DNA of 64,000 bases from Saccharopolyspora sp. NFXS83 (GCF_026241095.1 NZ_JAPFGB010000003.1:186001-250000), one strand, 5' to 3'; positions 35,573-44,708 are shown, numbered from the stretch's first letter. Notes: a model not told the origin generated them from the letters alone. Made by a program: numbers and translations.

Positions 35573-36808
35573 TCACCAGTCGACGAGGAGGCTGTGGACG
35601 CCGTAGTTGACGGCTGCGGAGCGCAGCGGTACTCGTTCCGGGGCGACGGCCAGGCGCAGTCCGGGAAATCGTTCGAGCAGGCCGGAGAATCCCGCCCGCA
35701 GCTCCACTCGGGCGAGCTGCGCGCCCAGGCAGTGGTGGATGCCGTGGCCGAAGGCCAGGTGCCCGGCGCCTGATCGGCCGAGGTCGAGCCGGTCGGGTTC
35801 CGGGAACTGCTCGGGGTCCCGGTTGGCCGTGGACAACGACAACGTGACCAGCTCGCCCCGGCGGATGGTCTGGCCGTGCAGTTCGACGTCCTCCAGCGCC
35901 GTGCGGGTGGTGCCGAACTGGTTGATCGTCAGGTAGCGCAGCAGCTCCTCCACCGCCGTGCCGATGGCCGACGGGTTCTCGCACAGCCAGGCGAGCTCTG
36001 CGGGGTGGGCCAGCAGGGCGTAGGTGCCCAGCGCGAGCATGTTGGCCGTCGTGTCGTCCCCTCCGGTGATCAGCATCGCGCTCATCGTCGCGATCTCCTC
36101 GTCGGAGAGCTCCCCGTCGGCCACCAGCGCGCTCGTCAGGTCCGTGCCGGGGGTGGTGTGCTTCGCGCGCACGTGCTCGCGCAGTTCCGCCAGCAGCCGC
36201 TCCCACGCCTGCCCGGCCTCCTCGGGGTCGGCGTCGAGCCGGAGAAGCGCTTCGGTGGTCGCCCGCACCGACGACCGTTCCAGCGGCATCCCGAGCAGGT
36301 CGCGGATCACGTGGAAGGCGATGGGGCTGGCGAAGGACTCGACGAGGTCGACGGGCCCGCCCGCGCTCTCCATCACGTCGAGCCGTTCGGTGACCGCCCG
36401 TTCCACCAGCGGCTCCATCTCCCGCACCCGGCGGAGCGTGAACGCCGACACGAGCTTGCGCCGGTACCAGGTGTGTTCCGGCGGGCCCATGACGCTGAAC
36501 AGGCCGGGCGCGGCGGTGGCGTCCTGGGGTTGCTGGTCGGCCGGCCCGCGCAGCAGGTCGATCCGGGCGCTGAAGCGCTGATCGGTGAGCACTTCGCGGA
36601 CCAGGGCGTAGCCGGTCACCAGCCATCCCGGCGCGTCGCCGGGGTGGTACATCCGGGTCAGCGGCCGGTGCGGGAGCAGGTCGCGCAACCCGTCGTGCGG
36701 GGCGAACGGGGTGCTGCGGGTGGTGGGGTGCTCGACGAGCGCGGCGGTGCTGCTCCCGCGTTCGTCGGGGGACGGCCGTTCGGCGCGGTGGAGGGACACA
36801 GTCGCCAT
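35573..36808 (-). CDS. Cytochrome P450, possible PTM tailoring enzyme
   Basis: 411 residues, typical of soluble actinomycete P450s. Heme-binding motif 'FGHGIHHCLGAQLARVEL' near residues 345-362 (Cys354 region), I-helix 'ITGGDDTTANM' (GGDDT rather than AGxDT), ExxR in 'EELLRYLT'. Needs ferredoxin partners not seen here. It converges on the PTM operon; PTM clusters often carry a P450 (IkaD/PtdD type) that hydroxylates or epoxidises the macrolactam, so involvement is likely but unproven. ATG at 36808. Confidence 0.87.
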   Translation of the reverse strand: MATVSLHRAERPSPDERGSSTAALVEHPTTRSTPFAPHDGLRDLLPHRPLTRMYHPGDAPGWLVTGYALVREVLTDQRFSARIDLLRGPADQQPQDATAAPGLFSVMGPPEHTWYRRKLVSAFTLRRVREMEPLVERAVTERLDVMESAGGPVDLVESFASPIAFHVIRDLLGMPLERSSVRATTEALLRLDADPEEAGQAWERLLAELREHVRAKHTTPGTDLTSALVADGELSDEEIATMSAMLITGGDDTTANMLALGTYALLAHPAELAWLCENPSAIGTAVEELLRYLTINQFGTTRTALEDVELHGQTIRRGELVTLSLSTANRDPEQFPEPDRLDLGRSGAGHLAFGHGIHHCLGAQLARVELRAGFSGLLERFPGLRLAVAPERVPLRSAAVNYGVHSLLVDW

Positions 36809-37211
36809 GCTCCGGGCCGATCGGCGCCGTGTCAGGAGGAATCACTCGGCCGTGCAGCGGTGTCGCCCGGTCGCCGGAGCGGAATCCCGTTCGGCACAAG
36901 GGGATTCCGCCCATCGGGCAGCACGATCACCGCAACGCGCGGGTGCTCGCGCCGCGCAGCGGGCCGTGGTGCGCTCGGTGACCTCCCCGATGTTCGGCTC
37001 GGCGCCGCGCCAGAGTGGTGGCGGTCGACGGTTTCCCGCGAGCACCGCGGTTCGGCGCCCGGTACGTGGCGGCGTTGCTCGACCTGCACCCGCGCGGGCG
37101 GGCGCAGCCGACCCTGGACGGCCTCACCGCTGGTACCCCGGAAGCGCTGTTCTGGCACCGCGATCGGTGATCCGGTGCTGAACCGGGACTGCGCCACCGC
37201 GCGGACCCGGT
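36809..37211. other. Intergenic stretch upstream of the P450
   Basis: Roughly 400 bp between the P450 start and the end of rhaB. Open frames in it lack start signals and resemble no family. It must include the P450 promoter; I recognise no operator. Confidence 0.5.
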
Positions 37212-38627
37212 TCAGCGGGACGGCCGGTACCGGCGCAGTTCGCACGTGCGGCGCACGAGGTCCCGCATCGATTCCAGGGTGCCGGTGACCATGCCCGCCG
37301 TTCTGGCCTGCACGAGCACGTTGCCGAGGGCGGTGGCCTCCACCGGCCCGGCGATCACCGTGCGCCCGGTGCGTGCGGCGGTCAGCTCGCACAGCAGCTC
37401 GTTGCGCGCCCCGCCGCCCACGACGTGCACGGTGGACAGCGCGCGGCCGGTGAGCCGCTCCAGCAGATCGATGGACTCGGCGTACGCGGTGGCGAGGCTT
37501 TCCAGGATGCAGCGCACGAATTCGGCGCGGGTCCCCGGAACCGGCCGGTCGTGCTCGGTCAGCCAGGCCGCGATGCGGGCGGGCATGTCGCCGGGCGGGA
37601 GGAACCTGGCGTCGTTCGGGTCGAACTCGGCGACCCGGCCGGGTGGGACCGCGGCGGCCTCCGCCAGCAGCGATTCCAGGTCGACCGCCGGGCCGTCTCG
37701 GCTCCACCGCTCGACGGATTCGGTGAGCAGCCACAAGCCCATCACGTTGTGCAGGTAGCGGATCCTGCCGTCGACGCCGAGCTCGTTGGTGAAGTTCGCC
37801 GCCCGGCCCCGCGCGGAGAGCACCGGCCGCTCCAGCTCCGCGCCGACCAGCGACCAGGTGCCGCAGGAGATGTAGGCGAACGACTCGTCCCGCGCGGGCA
37901 CGGCCACCACCGCCGACGCGGTGTCGTGCGAACCCACCGCCGTGACCGCCAACCGGTCCGCGCCCAGCTCGTCGGCCACATCTGGGGTGACCTCGCCGAT
38001 TCGCTCTCCGGGTGAGACGAGCCGTGGCAGCAGGTCCCTGCTGATACCGAGCCGGTCCATCAGCGGCTCCGACCAGTTCGACGTCCGCGCGTCGAGCAGA
38101 CCCGTCGTGGAGGCGTTGGTGCGTTCCGCCACCTGCTCGCCGGTGAGCCAGTAGGCCAGCAGGTCCGGGATGAGCAGCATCCGCTCGGCCAGTTGCAACA
38201 GTCCTGACTCGCGCTCGGCGGCGAGCTGGAAGGTGGTGTTGAACGGCAGGTGCTGCAAGCCGTTCACCTCGTAGAGCTCGGCGGGGCCCACCATGTCGTG
38301 CACGGTGGGCACCGCCGCCGCGTTGCGGTCGTCGCGGTAGTGGTGCGGCATCCCGAGCATCCGGCCGCCGCGCAGCAGCGCGTAGTCCACCGCCCACGAA
38401 TCGATGCCGACGCTCGTGAGATCCGCTTCCCGCGCCGCCTGCCGCACCCCGTCGCACACCTCGCGGTACAGCTCCACCACGTTCCAGTGCAACGCTCCCC
38501 GGATGCGCACGGGCCGGTTCGGGAACCGGGCGACCGCGCGCATCCGAAGCTCGTCCGGCCCGACGTGACCGAGCATCACCCGCCCGCTGGTGGCGCCCAG
38601 GTCGACCGCGGCGACCGCCTCGCCCAT
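37212..38627 (-). CDS. rhaB: L-rhamnulokinase
   Basis: 471 residues of the FGGY kinase family with rhamnulokinase marks: 'VDLGATSGRVMLG' phosphate site at the N-terminus, 'VGIDSWAVDYALL', 'GMPHHYRDDRN', 'FNTTFQLAAE' and the C-terminal 'VHVVGGGARNELLCELTAA'. Phosphorylates L-rhamnulose at C1. ATG at 38627 with GAGGGGAC upstream. Downstream of the rhamnose operon on the same strand, separated by a structured repeat (38685-38830), so it may have its own promoter. Confidence 0.92.
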   Translation of the reverse strand: MGEAVAAVDLGATSGRVMLGHVGPDELRMRAVARFPNRPVRIRGALHWNVVELYREVCDGVRQAAREADLTSVGIDSWAVDYALLRGGRMLGMPHHYRDDRNAAAVPTVHDMVGPAELYEVNGLQHLPFNTTFQLAAERESGLLQLAERMLLIPDLLAYWLTGEQVAERTNASTTGLLDARTSNWSEPLMDRLGISRDLLPRLVSPGERIGEVTPDVADELGADRLAVTAVGSHDTASAVVAVPARDESFAYISCGTWSLVGAELERPVLSARGRAANFTNELGVDGRIRYLHNVMGLWLLTESVERWSRDGPAVDLESLLAEAAAVPPGRVAEFDPNDARFLPPGDMPARIAAWLTEHDRPVPGTRAEFVRCILESLATAYAESIDLLERLTGRALSTVHVVGGGARNELLCELTAARTGRTVIAGPVEATALGNVLVQARTAGMVTGTLESMRDLVRRTCELRRYRPSR

Positions 38628-38684
38628 GTCCCCTCCTCAAATCCGCCGACGAACTCCCAGCTGCACGAACGGATGCCCCAGCAT

Positions 38685-38830
38685 TGTCGGCGGCGAAGCC
38701 GCTGAGCAGTGACCACCAGAGCAAGCCGGCCACCCAGCGGGTTCTCAGCTGTCCTCTCGCGAGGACGGCACTTCCGTGCGCGGCGGGGCCGCTCGCGAGA
38801 GTGATCCCGCAGCGAGAGGACAGCTGAGGT
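38685..38830 (-). repeat. Structured intergenic repeat, copy B (divergent stem sequence)
   Basis: Opposite orientation to the other copies. Its outer stem arms (38746-38760 and 38812-38826, CAGCTGTCCTCTCGC and complement) differ at five positions from the other copies, each change compensated on the partner arm. The flanking GAACCCGC and GGTCACTGCTCAGCGGC blocks are conserved. Lies between rhaB and the aldolase fusion gene. Confidence 0.8.
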
Positions 38831-38866
38831 TCGGCTACCCGACCCGCACCGCAACAAGACCGGGCG

Positions 38867-40942
38867 TCACCGCAGGAACGCCGCGGCCACGCCCGCGTCG
38901 ACCGGGACGTGCAGGCCCGTGGTGTGGCTCAGGTCCCCGCCGAGCAGCGCGAACACGGCGTTCGCGACGTGCTCCGGCAGCACCTCCCGCTTGAGCAGGG
39001 TGCGCTGGGCGTAGAACTCGCCGAGGTCCTCCTCCGCGACCCCGTAGACCTTCGCCCGCTGCGCGCCCCAGCCGCCGGCGAAGATGCCGCTGCCGCGGAC
39101 CACGCCGTCCGGGTTGACGCCGTTGACGCGGATCGCGTGCCCGCCGAGTTCGGCGGCCAGCAGCCGCACCTGGTGCGCCTGATCGGCCTTCGTGGCGGAG
39201 TAGGCGACGTTGTTCGGCCCGGCGAACACGCCGTTCTTCGACACGACGTAGACGATGTCGCCGCCGAGTCCCTGCTCGATGAGCACCTTCGCCGCCGCCT
39301 TGCTGACCAGGAACGAACCCTTCGCCATCACGTCGTGCTGGAGGTCCCAGTCGGCGGCGGTCGTCTCCAGCAGCGGTTTCGACAGCGACAGCCCGGCGTT
39401 GTTGACCACCACGTCGAGCCCGCCGAACGCCAGCACCGCGGCGTCGACCGCGGCGGCCACGGCGTCCTCATCGGTGACGTCCGCGCCCACGCCCACCGCG
39501 ACGTCCGGTGACCCGATCTCGGCGGCGGCTTCCCGGGCTTTGGCCTCGTCGAGGTCGGCGAGCACCACGGTGGCCCCGTCGCTCGCGAGGCGGGCGGCGG
39601 TGGCCTTGCCGATGCCGGAGCCGGCCCCGGTGACCAGTGCGACCTTCGTCGCCAGCGGCTTGGGGGCCGGGCGGCGCCGCAGCTTCGCCTCTTCCAACGC
39701 CCAGTACTCGATGCGGAACTTCTCCCGCTCGTCGATGGGGGAGTAGGTGGACAGCGCCTCCGCGCCGCGCATCACGTTGATCGCGTTGACGTAGAACTCC
39801 CCGGCGACGCGGGCGGTCTGCTTGTCGCCGCCGTAGCTGAACATGCCGACGCCGGGGATCAGCACGATCGCCGGATCCGCGCCGCGCATCGGCGGCGAGT
39901 CGGGCGTGGCGTGGCGCCGGTAGTAGGCCGCGTAGTCCTCGCGGTACTGCGCGTGCAGTTCCTCGAGCCGCCGCACGGATTCTTCGACCGGGGCGGTCGC
40001 GGGCAGGTCGAGCACCAGCGGCTTCACCTTGGTGCGCAGGAAGTGGTCGGGGCAGCTCGTACCGAGTTCCGCCAGCCGGGGATGTTCCGCGCGCGCCAGG
40101 AAGTCCAGCACTTCCGGTCCGTCGGTGAAGTGCCCGACCTGGCGCTTGTCGGTGCTCGCGAGACCGCGCAGAACCGGCGCGAGCGCGGCGGCCTTGGCTC
40201 GCCGCTCCGGCTCGGGCAGCGCCGCGTAGCCGTCGAGGACCGCGCCGAACGGATCGGGGCGGCCGTGCTCGGCGATGTGCTCGGCGGCCGTGTCGATGAT
40301 CCACCGCGAGTTGCGCTCGCAGTCGTCGCTGCTCTCGCCCCACGCGGTGATGCCGTGCCCGCCGAGGACGGTGCCGATCGCCTCGGGGTGCGCCCGCTTG
40401 ATCTCGGCGATGTCCTGACCGAGCTGCCAGCCGGGTCGCCGCCACGGCACCCACACGACCTTCTCGCCGAAGATCTCCCGCGTCAACTCCGGGCCGTCGG
40501 CGGCGGTGGCGAGGGCGATCCCGCTGTCGGGATGCAGGTGGTCGACGTGGTCGGCCTCCACCAGCCCGTGCATCGCGGTGTCGATGGACGGCGCGGCGCC
40601 GCCCTTGCCGTGCAGCGCGTAGTCGAAGGCCGCGACCATCTCGTCCTCGCGGTCCACACCGGGGTACACCCCGGACAGCGCGCGCAACCGGTCGAGGCGG
40701 AGCACGGCCAGCCCGCGCTCGGTGAGCGTGCCCAGGTCACCACCGGAGCCCTTCACCCACATCAGCTCGACCGGCTCGCCGGTGACGGGGTCGGTGTCGT
40801 GGCCCTTGGCGGAGGTGTTGCCGCCCGCGTAGTTGGTGTTGCGCGGGTCGGCGCCCAGCCGGTTGCTCCGGGCGATCAGTCCTTCGACGGCGCTGGAATT
40901 CGCCATGGCGGCAGCGCTCTCCTCTCCTGCTCGGTAGGACAT
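38867..40942 (-). CDS. rhaEW: Bifunctional L-rhamnulose-1-phosphate aldolase / L-lactaldehyde dehydrogenase
   Basis: 691 residues, a fusion. N-terminal class II aldolase/adducin domain (about 10-420; zinc motif 'VDHLHPDSGIA', 'GHGITAWG') and C-terminal short-chain dehydrogenase (about 430-691; 'VALVTGAGSGIGKATAARL', active 'YSATK' near 580). The same fusion is known as RhaEW in other bacteria: the aldolase splits rhamnulose-1-phosphate to DHAP and L-lactaldehyde, the SDR oxidises lactaldehyde to L-lactate. ATG at 40942 overlaps the rhaI stop (TGATG); an internal ATG at 40905 has a stronger ribosome site and is an alternative. The lactate produced can feed LutABC at 17-20 kb. Confidence 0.9.
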   Translation of the reverse strand: MSYRAGEESAAAMANSSAVEGLIARSNRLGADPRNTNYAGGNTSAKGHDTDPVTGEPVELMWVKGSGGDLGTLTERGLAVLRLDRLRALSGVYPGVDREDEMVAAFDYALHGKGGAAPSIDTAMHGLVEADHVDHLHPDSGIALATAADGPELTREIFGEKVVWVPWRRPGWQLGQDIAEIKRAHPEAIGTVLGGHGITAWGESSDDCERNSRWIIDTAAEHIAEHGRPDPFGAVLDGYAALPEPERRAKAAALAPVLRGLASTDKRQVGHFTDGPEVLDFLARAEHPRLAELGTSCPDHFLRTKVKPLVLDLPATAPVEESVRRLEELHAQYREDYAAYYRRHATPDSPPMRGADPAIVLIPGVGMFSYGGDKQTARVAGEFYVNAINVMRGAEALSTYSPIDEREKFRIEYWALEEAKLRRRPAPKPLATKVALVTGAGSGIGKATAARLASDGATVVLADLDEAKAREAAAEIGSPDVAVGVGADVTDEDAVAAAVDAAVLAFGGLDVVVNNAGLSLSKPLLETTAADWDLQHDVMAKGSFLVSKAAAKVLIEQGLGGDIVYVVSKNGVFAGPNNVAYSATKADQAHQVRLLAAELGGHAIRVNGVNPDGVVRGSGIFAGGWGAQRAKVYGVAEEDLGEFYAQRTLLKREVLPEHVANAVFALLGGDLSHTTGLHVPVDAGVAAAFLR

Positions 40943-42114
40943 CAGGCTCCCCACCCGGCCTGCGCGCCGCCGACGCGCTGCTCGGCGAGGTAGCGGGCGT
41001 GGCCGGATTCGGCGTAGGCGCGCATCGGTTCCGCGGGCAGCCCGCGGGACGCGCGCCACTGCGCCAGCGCCGGTCGCACGTCGGTCTGGAAGGCGTCCAT
41101 CAGCACTTCGTTGGCGCCCAGCACGTCGTGGGAGTCCTGCGCCTTCGCGAGCGCCGCGCGGTCGACCAGCAGCGCCCGCGCGGTCATCTCCTGCACGTTG
41201 AGCACGGACCGGATCTGCGCGGGGATCTTCTCCTCCACGTTGTGGCACTGGTCGAGCATGAAGCGCACCGGCGAGCCTTCGTCGAGGCCGCCGCCCGCGA
41301 CGACCTCGTGCAGCACCCGGAAGAGCTGGAACGGGTCGGCCGCCCCGACGATCAGGTCGTCGTCGGCGTAGAAGCGCGAGTTGAAGTCGAACGAACCGAG
41401 CTTTCCCAGGCGCAGCAACTGCATCACGATGAACTCGATGTTGGTGCCCGGCGCGTGGTGCCCGGTGTCCAGGCAGGTGAACGCGCGGTCGCCGAGCGCG
41501 CTGACCTGGACGAACGACGTTCCCCAGTCGGGCACGTCGGTGTGGTAGAAGGCCGGTTCGAAGAACTTGTACTCCAGCACGAGCCGCTGGTGCTCGCCGA
41601 GCCGCTCGTAGATCTCGGCCAGCGACTCGGCCAGCCGGTCCTGCCGGGCGCGCAGCGAATCCTGGCCGGGGTAGTTGGTGCCGTCGGCGAGCCAGATCTT
41701 GAGATCGGTGGACCCGGTGGCGTGCATGATCTCGATGCACCGGAAGTGGTGGTCGACGGCCTTGCGCCGCACGGCCGCGTCGGAGTGGGTGAGGCTGCCG
41801 AACTTGTAGGCCTCGTCCTGGAACGTGTTCGAGTTGATCGTGCCCAGCTGAACTCCGAGCTCCTCGGCGTGCGCCTTGAGCGCGGTGAAGTCGTCGACCT
41901 GGTCCCACGGGATGTGCAGCGCCACGGCGGGCGCCAGGCCGGTGAGCTCGTGCACCTTGGCGGCATCGGCGATCTTCTCCTGCGGCGTGCGCGGCGTTCC
42001 CGGGGTGCCGAACACCTTGAACCGGGTTCCCGAGTTGCCGAACGCCCAGCTCGGCAGCTCGATGGCCTGGCGGGCGAGGGTGCCGGTGATCTCCTCGAAA
42101 CGAGGCGGGGTCAT
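40942..42114 (-). CDS. rhaI: L-rhamnose isomerase (RhaI type)
   Basis: 390 residues, xylose-isomerase-like TIM barrel. Metal and substrate residues appear in 'LEYKFFEPAFYHTDVPDWG', 'CLDTGHHAPGTN', and 'SFDFNSRFYADDD'. Matches the Pseudomonas stutzeri/actinobacterial RhaI group rather than E. coli RhaA. Converts L-rhamnose to L-rhamnulose. ATG at 42114 overlaps the rhaM stop; the ORF is open upstream but through rhaM. Confidence 0.9.
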   Translation of the reverse strand: MTPPRFEEITGTLARQAIELPSWAFGNSGTRFKVFGTPGTPRTPQEKIADAAKVHELTGLAPAVALHIPWDQVDDFTALKAHAEELGVQLGTINSNTFQDEAYKFGSLTHSDAAVRRKAVDHHFRCIEIMHATGSTDLKIWLADGTNYPGQDSLRARQDRLAESLAEIYERLGEHQRLVLEYKFFEPAFYHTDVPDWGTSFVQVSALGDRAFTCLDTGHHAPGTNIEFIVMQLLRLGKLGSFDFNSRFYADDDLIVGAADPFQLFRVLHEVVAGGGLDEGSPVRFMLDQCHNVEEKIPAQIRSVLNVQEMTARALLVDRAALAKAQDSHDVLGANEVLMDAFQTDVRPALAQWRASRGLPAEPMRAYAESGHARYLAEQRVGGAQAGWGA

Positions 42115-42479
42115 GCGCGTTCTCCTTCGCACGGATCGGTTTCCGGTAGGTCGGCGAGCTGATCGGCCAAGTGGAAGACCTCGTCGAGCGCGGTGGCCGC
42201 CTGGTCGGCGCGTCCGCCGTCGCCGACGAACAGGTCCGCCATGCACCGCTCCCACCGCGCGGCCACGGCCGACGCGGCGAGGTGGGCATCGGAGGCGGCG
42301 GCGGAATCGGTCTCGTAGTACCCGATGAGCAGCCCGTCCGAGCGCAGGAACAGCGAGTAGTTGCGCCGCCCCGACGCTTCGATCTCGCGCAGCATCTCGG
42401 GCCACACCGCGGCGTGGCGGTGCCGGTACTCGTCGAGCCGTTCGGGGTCGACCTGGAGCTGGAAGCACACGCGGGTCAC
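42111..42479 (-). CDS. rhaM: L-rhamnose mutarotase
   Basis: 122 residues, the family size: 'CFQLQVDPERLDEYRHRHAA' with the catalytic histidine, 'VWPEMLREIEASGRRNYSLF' and 'LIGYYETD'. Interconverts alpha and beta rhamnose. GTG at 42479 overlaps the transporter stop by four bases (GTGA), so it is coupled to the upstream gene. The C-terminal extension past residue 100 is slightly longer than usual. Confidence 0.92.
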   Translation of the reverse strand: MTRVCFQLQVDPERLDEYRHRHAAVWPEMLREIEASGRRNYSLFLRSDGLLIGYYETDSAAASDAHLAASAVAARWERCMADLFVGDGGRADQAATALDEVFHLADQLADLPETDPCEGERA

Positions 42480-43783
42480 GAGCCCACCACCGCGCCGCCG
42501 GTGCTCTCGGGCGTCGTGCCGTAGCGCTCGCGCTCGATCTGCTGGAGGCTCTTGCCCTGCGTGCGGGGCGCCCAGATCGTGCCGATGAGCAGCGAGGCGA
42601 TCAGGAACCCGAGGATCAGCGTGCCGAGCCCGCGCAACCCGATCTGCGTCAGCAGCGCGGGGAATCCGACGCTGAGCAGGCCCACCAGCACCCGCGCGGC
42701 CAGGAACAGCACGCCCTGCGCGCTGGCCCGGTACCGGGTGGCGAACAGCTCGCTGGCCCACAGCCCGTAGAACGCCTGCGCGCCGATGCCCGAGGACACG
42801 CCCCAGCCGACCGCGAACACGAGCAGGGTCGCGGTGTTCGCGGGAGCGTAGATCAGCGCCGCCCAGGCCAGCACGCCCAGCGCGGCGCCCGCGCAGTACA
42901 GCAGGCGGCGGCTCACCCGATCGGCGAGCAGCATGAACCCGAAGTAGGTCGCGACGCTGGTGCAGCCCCACACCAGGACCTGCAGCAGGTACTGCTCGGT
43001 CACGGAGGTGAGGCCGACCGCGTCGTACACCCGCGGCTGGAAGATCCCGGCCTGACCGGCGACCGCGTTCCACAGCGCGTACACGCCGAACAGGAACAGC
43101 ATCGCGAGCAGGTTCGTCCTCCTGCTGAACAGGCCGCGCACGCTGCTCAGGAAGGTGACCTGCTGCCCCGGATCGTCCTTGCGGTCGCGCCACAGCCTCG
43201 ATTCCGCGAGGCCGCGGCGCACCCACCAGGTCACGGCCGCCACCACGAACAGGTGCAGGAAGATCAACCGGCTGCCGAGCAGCCCGAACGGGGCGGCCAC
43301 GACCGCCAGCAGGTAGCCGAGCGTCGGCCCGATCGACCACGCGAGCTGCGCGGCGCCGACGTGGGCGGCCCGCTTGTCGTGCGGTGCCTCTTCCGCGATG
43401 TAGGTCCAGGAGGCGGTGACGCCGGCGCCGACGGCGATGCCGGTGAGCACGAACGCGGTCAGCAGCATCCCGAAGGACGTGGCGAACACCGCCAGCAGCA
43501 CGCCGAGCATGTACAGCAGCAGGTCGTAGGTGTAGATGAACTTCCGGCCGTAGCGGTCGCACAGCGGCCCGCCGATGGCCGCGCCCGCGGCGGCGCCGAA
43601 CGCGTTCGCGCTCAGCGCGGCGAGCAGCCCGACCGCGAGGTCGTCCAGCCCGAAGCGCTCCTGCCAGAGGCTGAGGCTGGTGGCGATCGCGATGATCGAG
43701 CCCGCCTCGATGTAGTTCGACATGGCCACGGCGATCGTCGCGCGCCAGCCGGTCGTGCGTTCGCTACCGAACCGGACCCCCAT
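42476..43783 (-). CDS. MFS transporter, probable L-rhamnose porter
   Basis: 435 residues with about twelve membrane segments. MFS motif A-like 'GGPLCDRYGRKFIYTYDLLL' after helix 2, 'ESRLWRDRK' in the central loop, second motif 'ADRVSRRLLYCAG', and C-terminal 'APRTQGKSLQQIERERYG' typical of sugar porter relatives. ATG at 43783 has AGGAGG at ideal distance. First gene of the MFS-rhaM-rhaI-rhaEW operon, all coupled by overlaps; rhamnose is inferred from this context. Confidence 0.85.
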   Translation of the reverse strand: MGVRFGSERTTGWRATIAVAMSNYIEAGSIIAIATSLSLWQERFGLDDLAVGLLAALSANAFGAAAGAAIGGPLCDRYGRKFIYTYDLLLYMLGVLLAVFATSFGMLLTAFVLTGIAVGAGVTASWTYIAEEAPHDKRAAHVGAAQLAWSIGPTLGYLLAVVAAPFGLLGSRLIFLHLFVVAAVTWWVRRGLAESRLWRDRKDDPGQQVTFLSSVRGLFSRRTNLLAMLFLFGVYALWNAVAGQAGIFQPRVYDAVGLTSVTEQYLLQVLVWGCTSVATYFGFMLLADRVSRRLLYCAGAALGVLAWAALIYAPANTATLLVFAVGWGVSSGIGAQAFYGLWASELFATRYRASAQGVLFLAARVLVGLLSVGFPALLTQIGLRGLGTLILGFLIASLLIGTIWAPRTQGKSLQQIERERYGTTPESTGGAVVGS

Positions 43784-43840
43784 CGGTCCTCCTGTCCATC
43801 GGCTCTGATGTCGCAGGCTCCGGCGTCGAGCGCACGGAGT

Positions 43841-43856
43841 ATTGAAACGTTTCAAT
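43841..43856. promoter_or_regulatory. LacI-type operator of the rhamnose operon
   Basis: ATTGAAACGTTTCAAT, a perfect 16-bp palindrome with central CG, 58-73 bp upstream of the transporter start. Different from both other operator types in this window, so it is probably read by a third LacI protein outside it. Confidence 0.8.
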
Positions 43857-44107
43857 CAATGGACACGCACGATAAGGGGTGGCGCCGCCGGTGGACAAGG
43901 CCCTGCTGGTCTAGCGTCAGGTGCTCCGGCTGCGACCGAGTCTGGAAAGTTCCGGAACCGATGCCGATGAGGTCGGGTCGCTGCTGAGCTCGACGCGTGG
44001 GGGATCGCTGGTCGCGCTGATGTGTAACGATTGAAATCGGGCGTGATCGGGACTAGGCCCGGGGCGAAGGCCGCGCGTTGTCGGACCGGCGCACTACGGT
44101 GCGCTCC
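43857..44107. other. Intergenic stretch upstream of DinB-like gene
   Basis: Divergent promoter region between the rhamnose operon and the DinB-like gene. Apart from the palindrome just before it I see no further signal. Confidence 0.5.
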
Positions 44108-44686
44108 ATGGGCGAGACGACGATCGCGGAAGATCTGTTGCACTACCTCCAGCAGTCGCGCGACACCGTGCTGCGGGGACTGGACGGGCTGGGGGAGTAC
44201 GACGCGCGACGTCCGCTGACGCCCAGCGGCTCGAACGTCCTCGGTCTGATCAAGCACTTGGCGGGCGTCGAATCCGGCTACCTCGGCGACTGCGCGGGGC
44301 GCCCGTCACCGGTGCGGCTGCCGTGGGTCGAGGACGGCTCGATCTGGGACGGCGCGGACATGTGGGCCACCGCCGAGCAGTCCCGCGGCCACCTCGTCGG
44401 GCTCTACCGGGAGGCCTGCGCGCATTCGGACCGGGTGGTGGCGGAGCTTCCGCTGGGGGCGCCGGCGCACGTGCCGTGGTGGCCGCCGCACCGGCGGGAC
44501 ACGACCTTGGGGCACCTGCTGGCGCGCGTGGTCGCGGAGACCGCGCAGCACGCGGGGCACGTCGACGTCCTGCGGGAGGGCGTCGACGGGCGGGGCGGGC
44601 CCGACCACGACGCCTTCGGCGACGCGGAGCACTGGGCGGCCTACGTGGGGCGGATCCAAGCCGCGGCCGACGAGCACCGCGGCTGA
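44108..44686 (+). CDS. DinB/DUF664-family protein
   Basis: 192 residues, four-helix DinB fold: metal histidines expected in 'LGLIKHLAGVESGYLGD' (about 44-60) and 'ETAQHAGHVDVLREGVDG' (about 152-169). Actinomycete DinB proteins are often thiol-dependent (mycothiol) transferases; reaction here is unknown. ATG at 44108 chosen; convergent with the PPOX-like gene. Confidence 0.78.
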   Translation: MGETTIAEDLLHYLQQSRDTVLRGLDGLGEYDARRPLTPSGSNVLGLIKHLAGVESGYLGDCAGRPSPVRLPWVEDGSIWDGADMWATAEQSRGHLVGLYREACAHSDRVVAELPLGAPAHVPWWPPHRRDTTLGHLLARVVAETAQHAGHVDVLREGVDGRGGPDHDAFGDAEHWAAYVGRIQAAADEHRG

Positions 44687-44708
44687 TCCGTCCCCGTTCC
44701 GCGGCGGG

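Noticed and set aside
36711-37181. A 156-codon plus-strand frame near the P450 start
   Set aside because: Arg-rich composition, no start context, and largely overlaps the P450 on the other strand.
38867-42289. A single 1140-residue protein covering rhaI and the aldolase fusion
   Set aside because: The first part is rhaI in the wrong frame; the real start at 40942 overlaps the rhaI stop.
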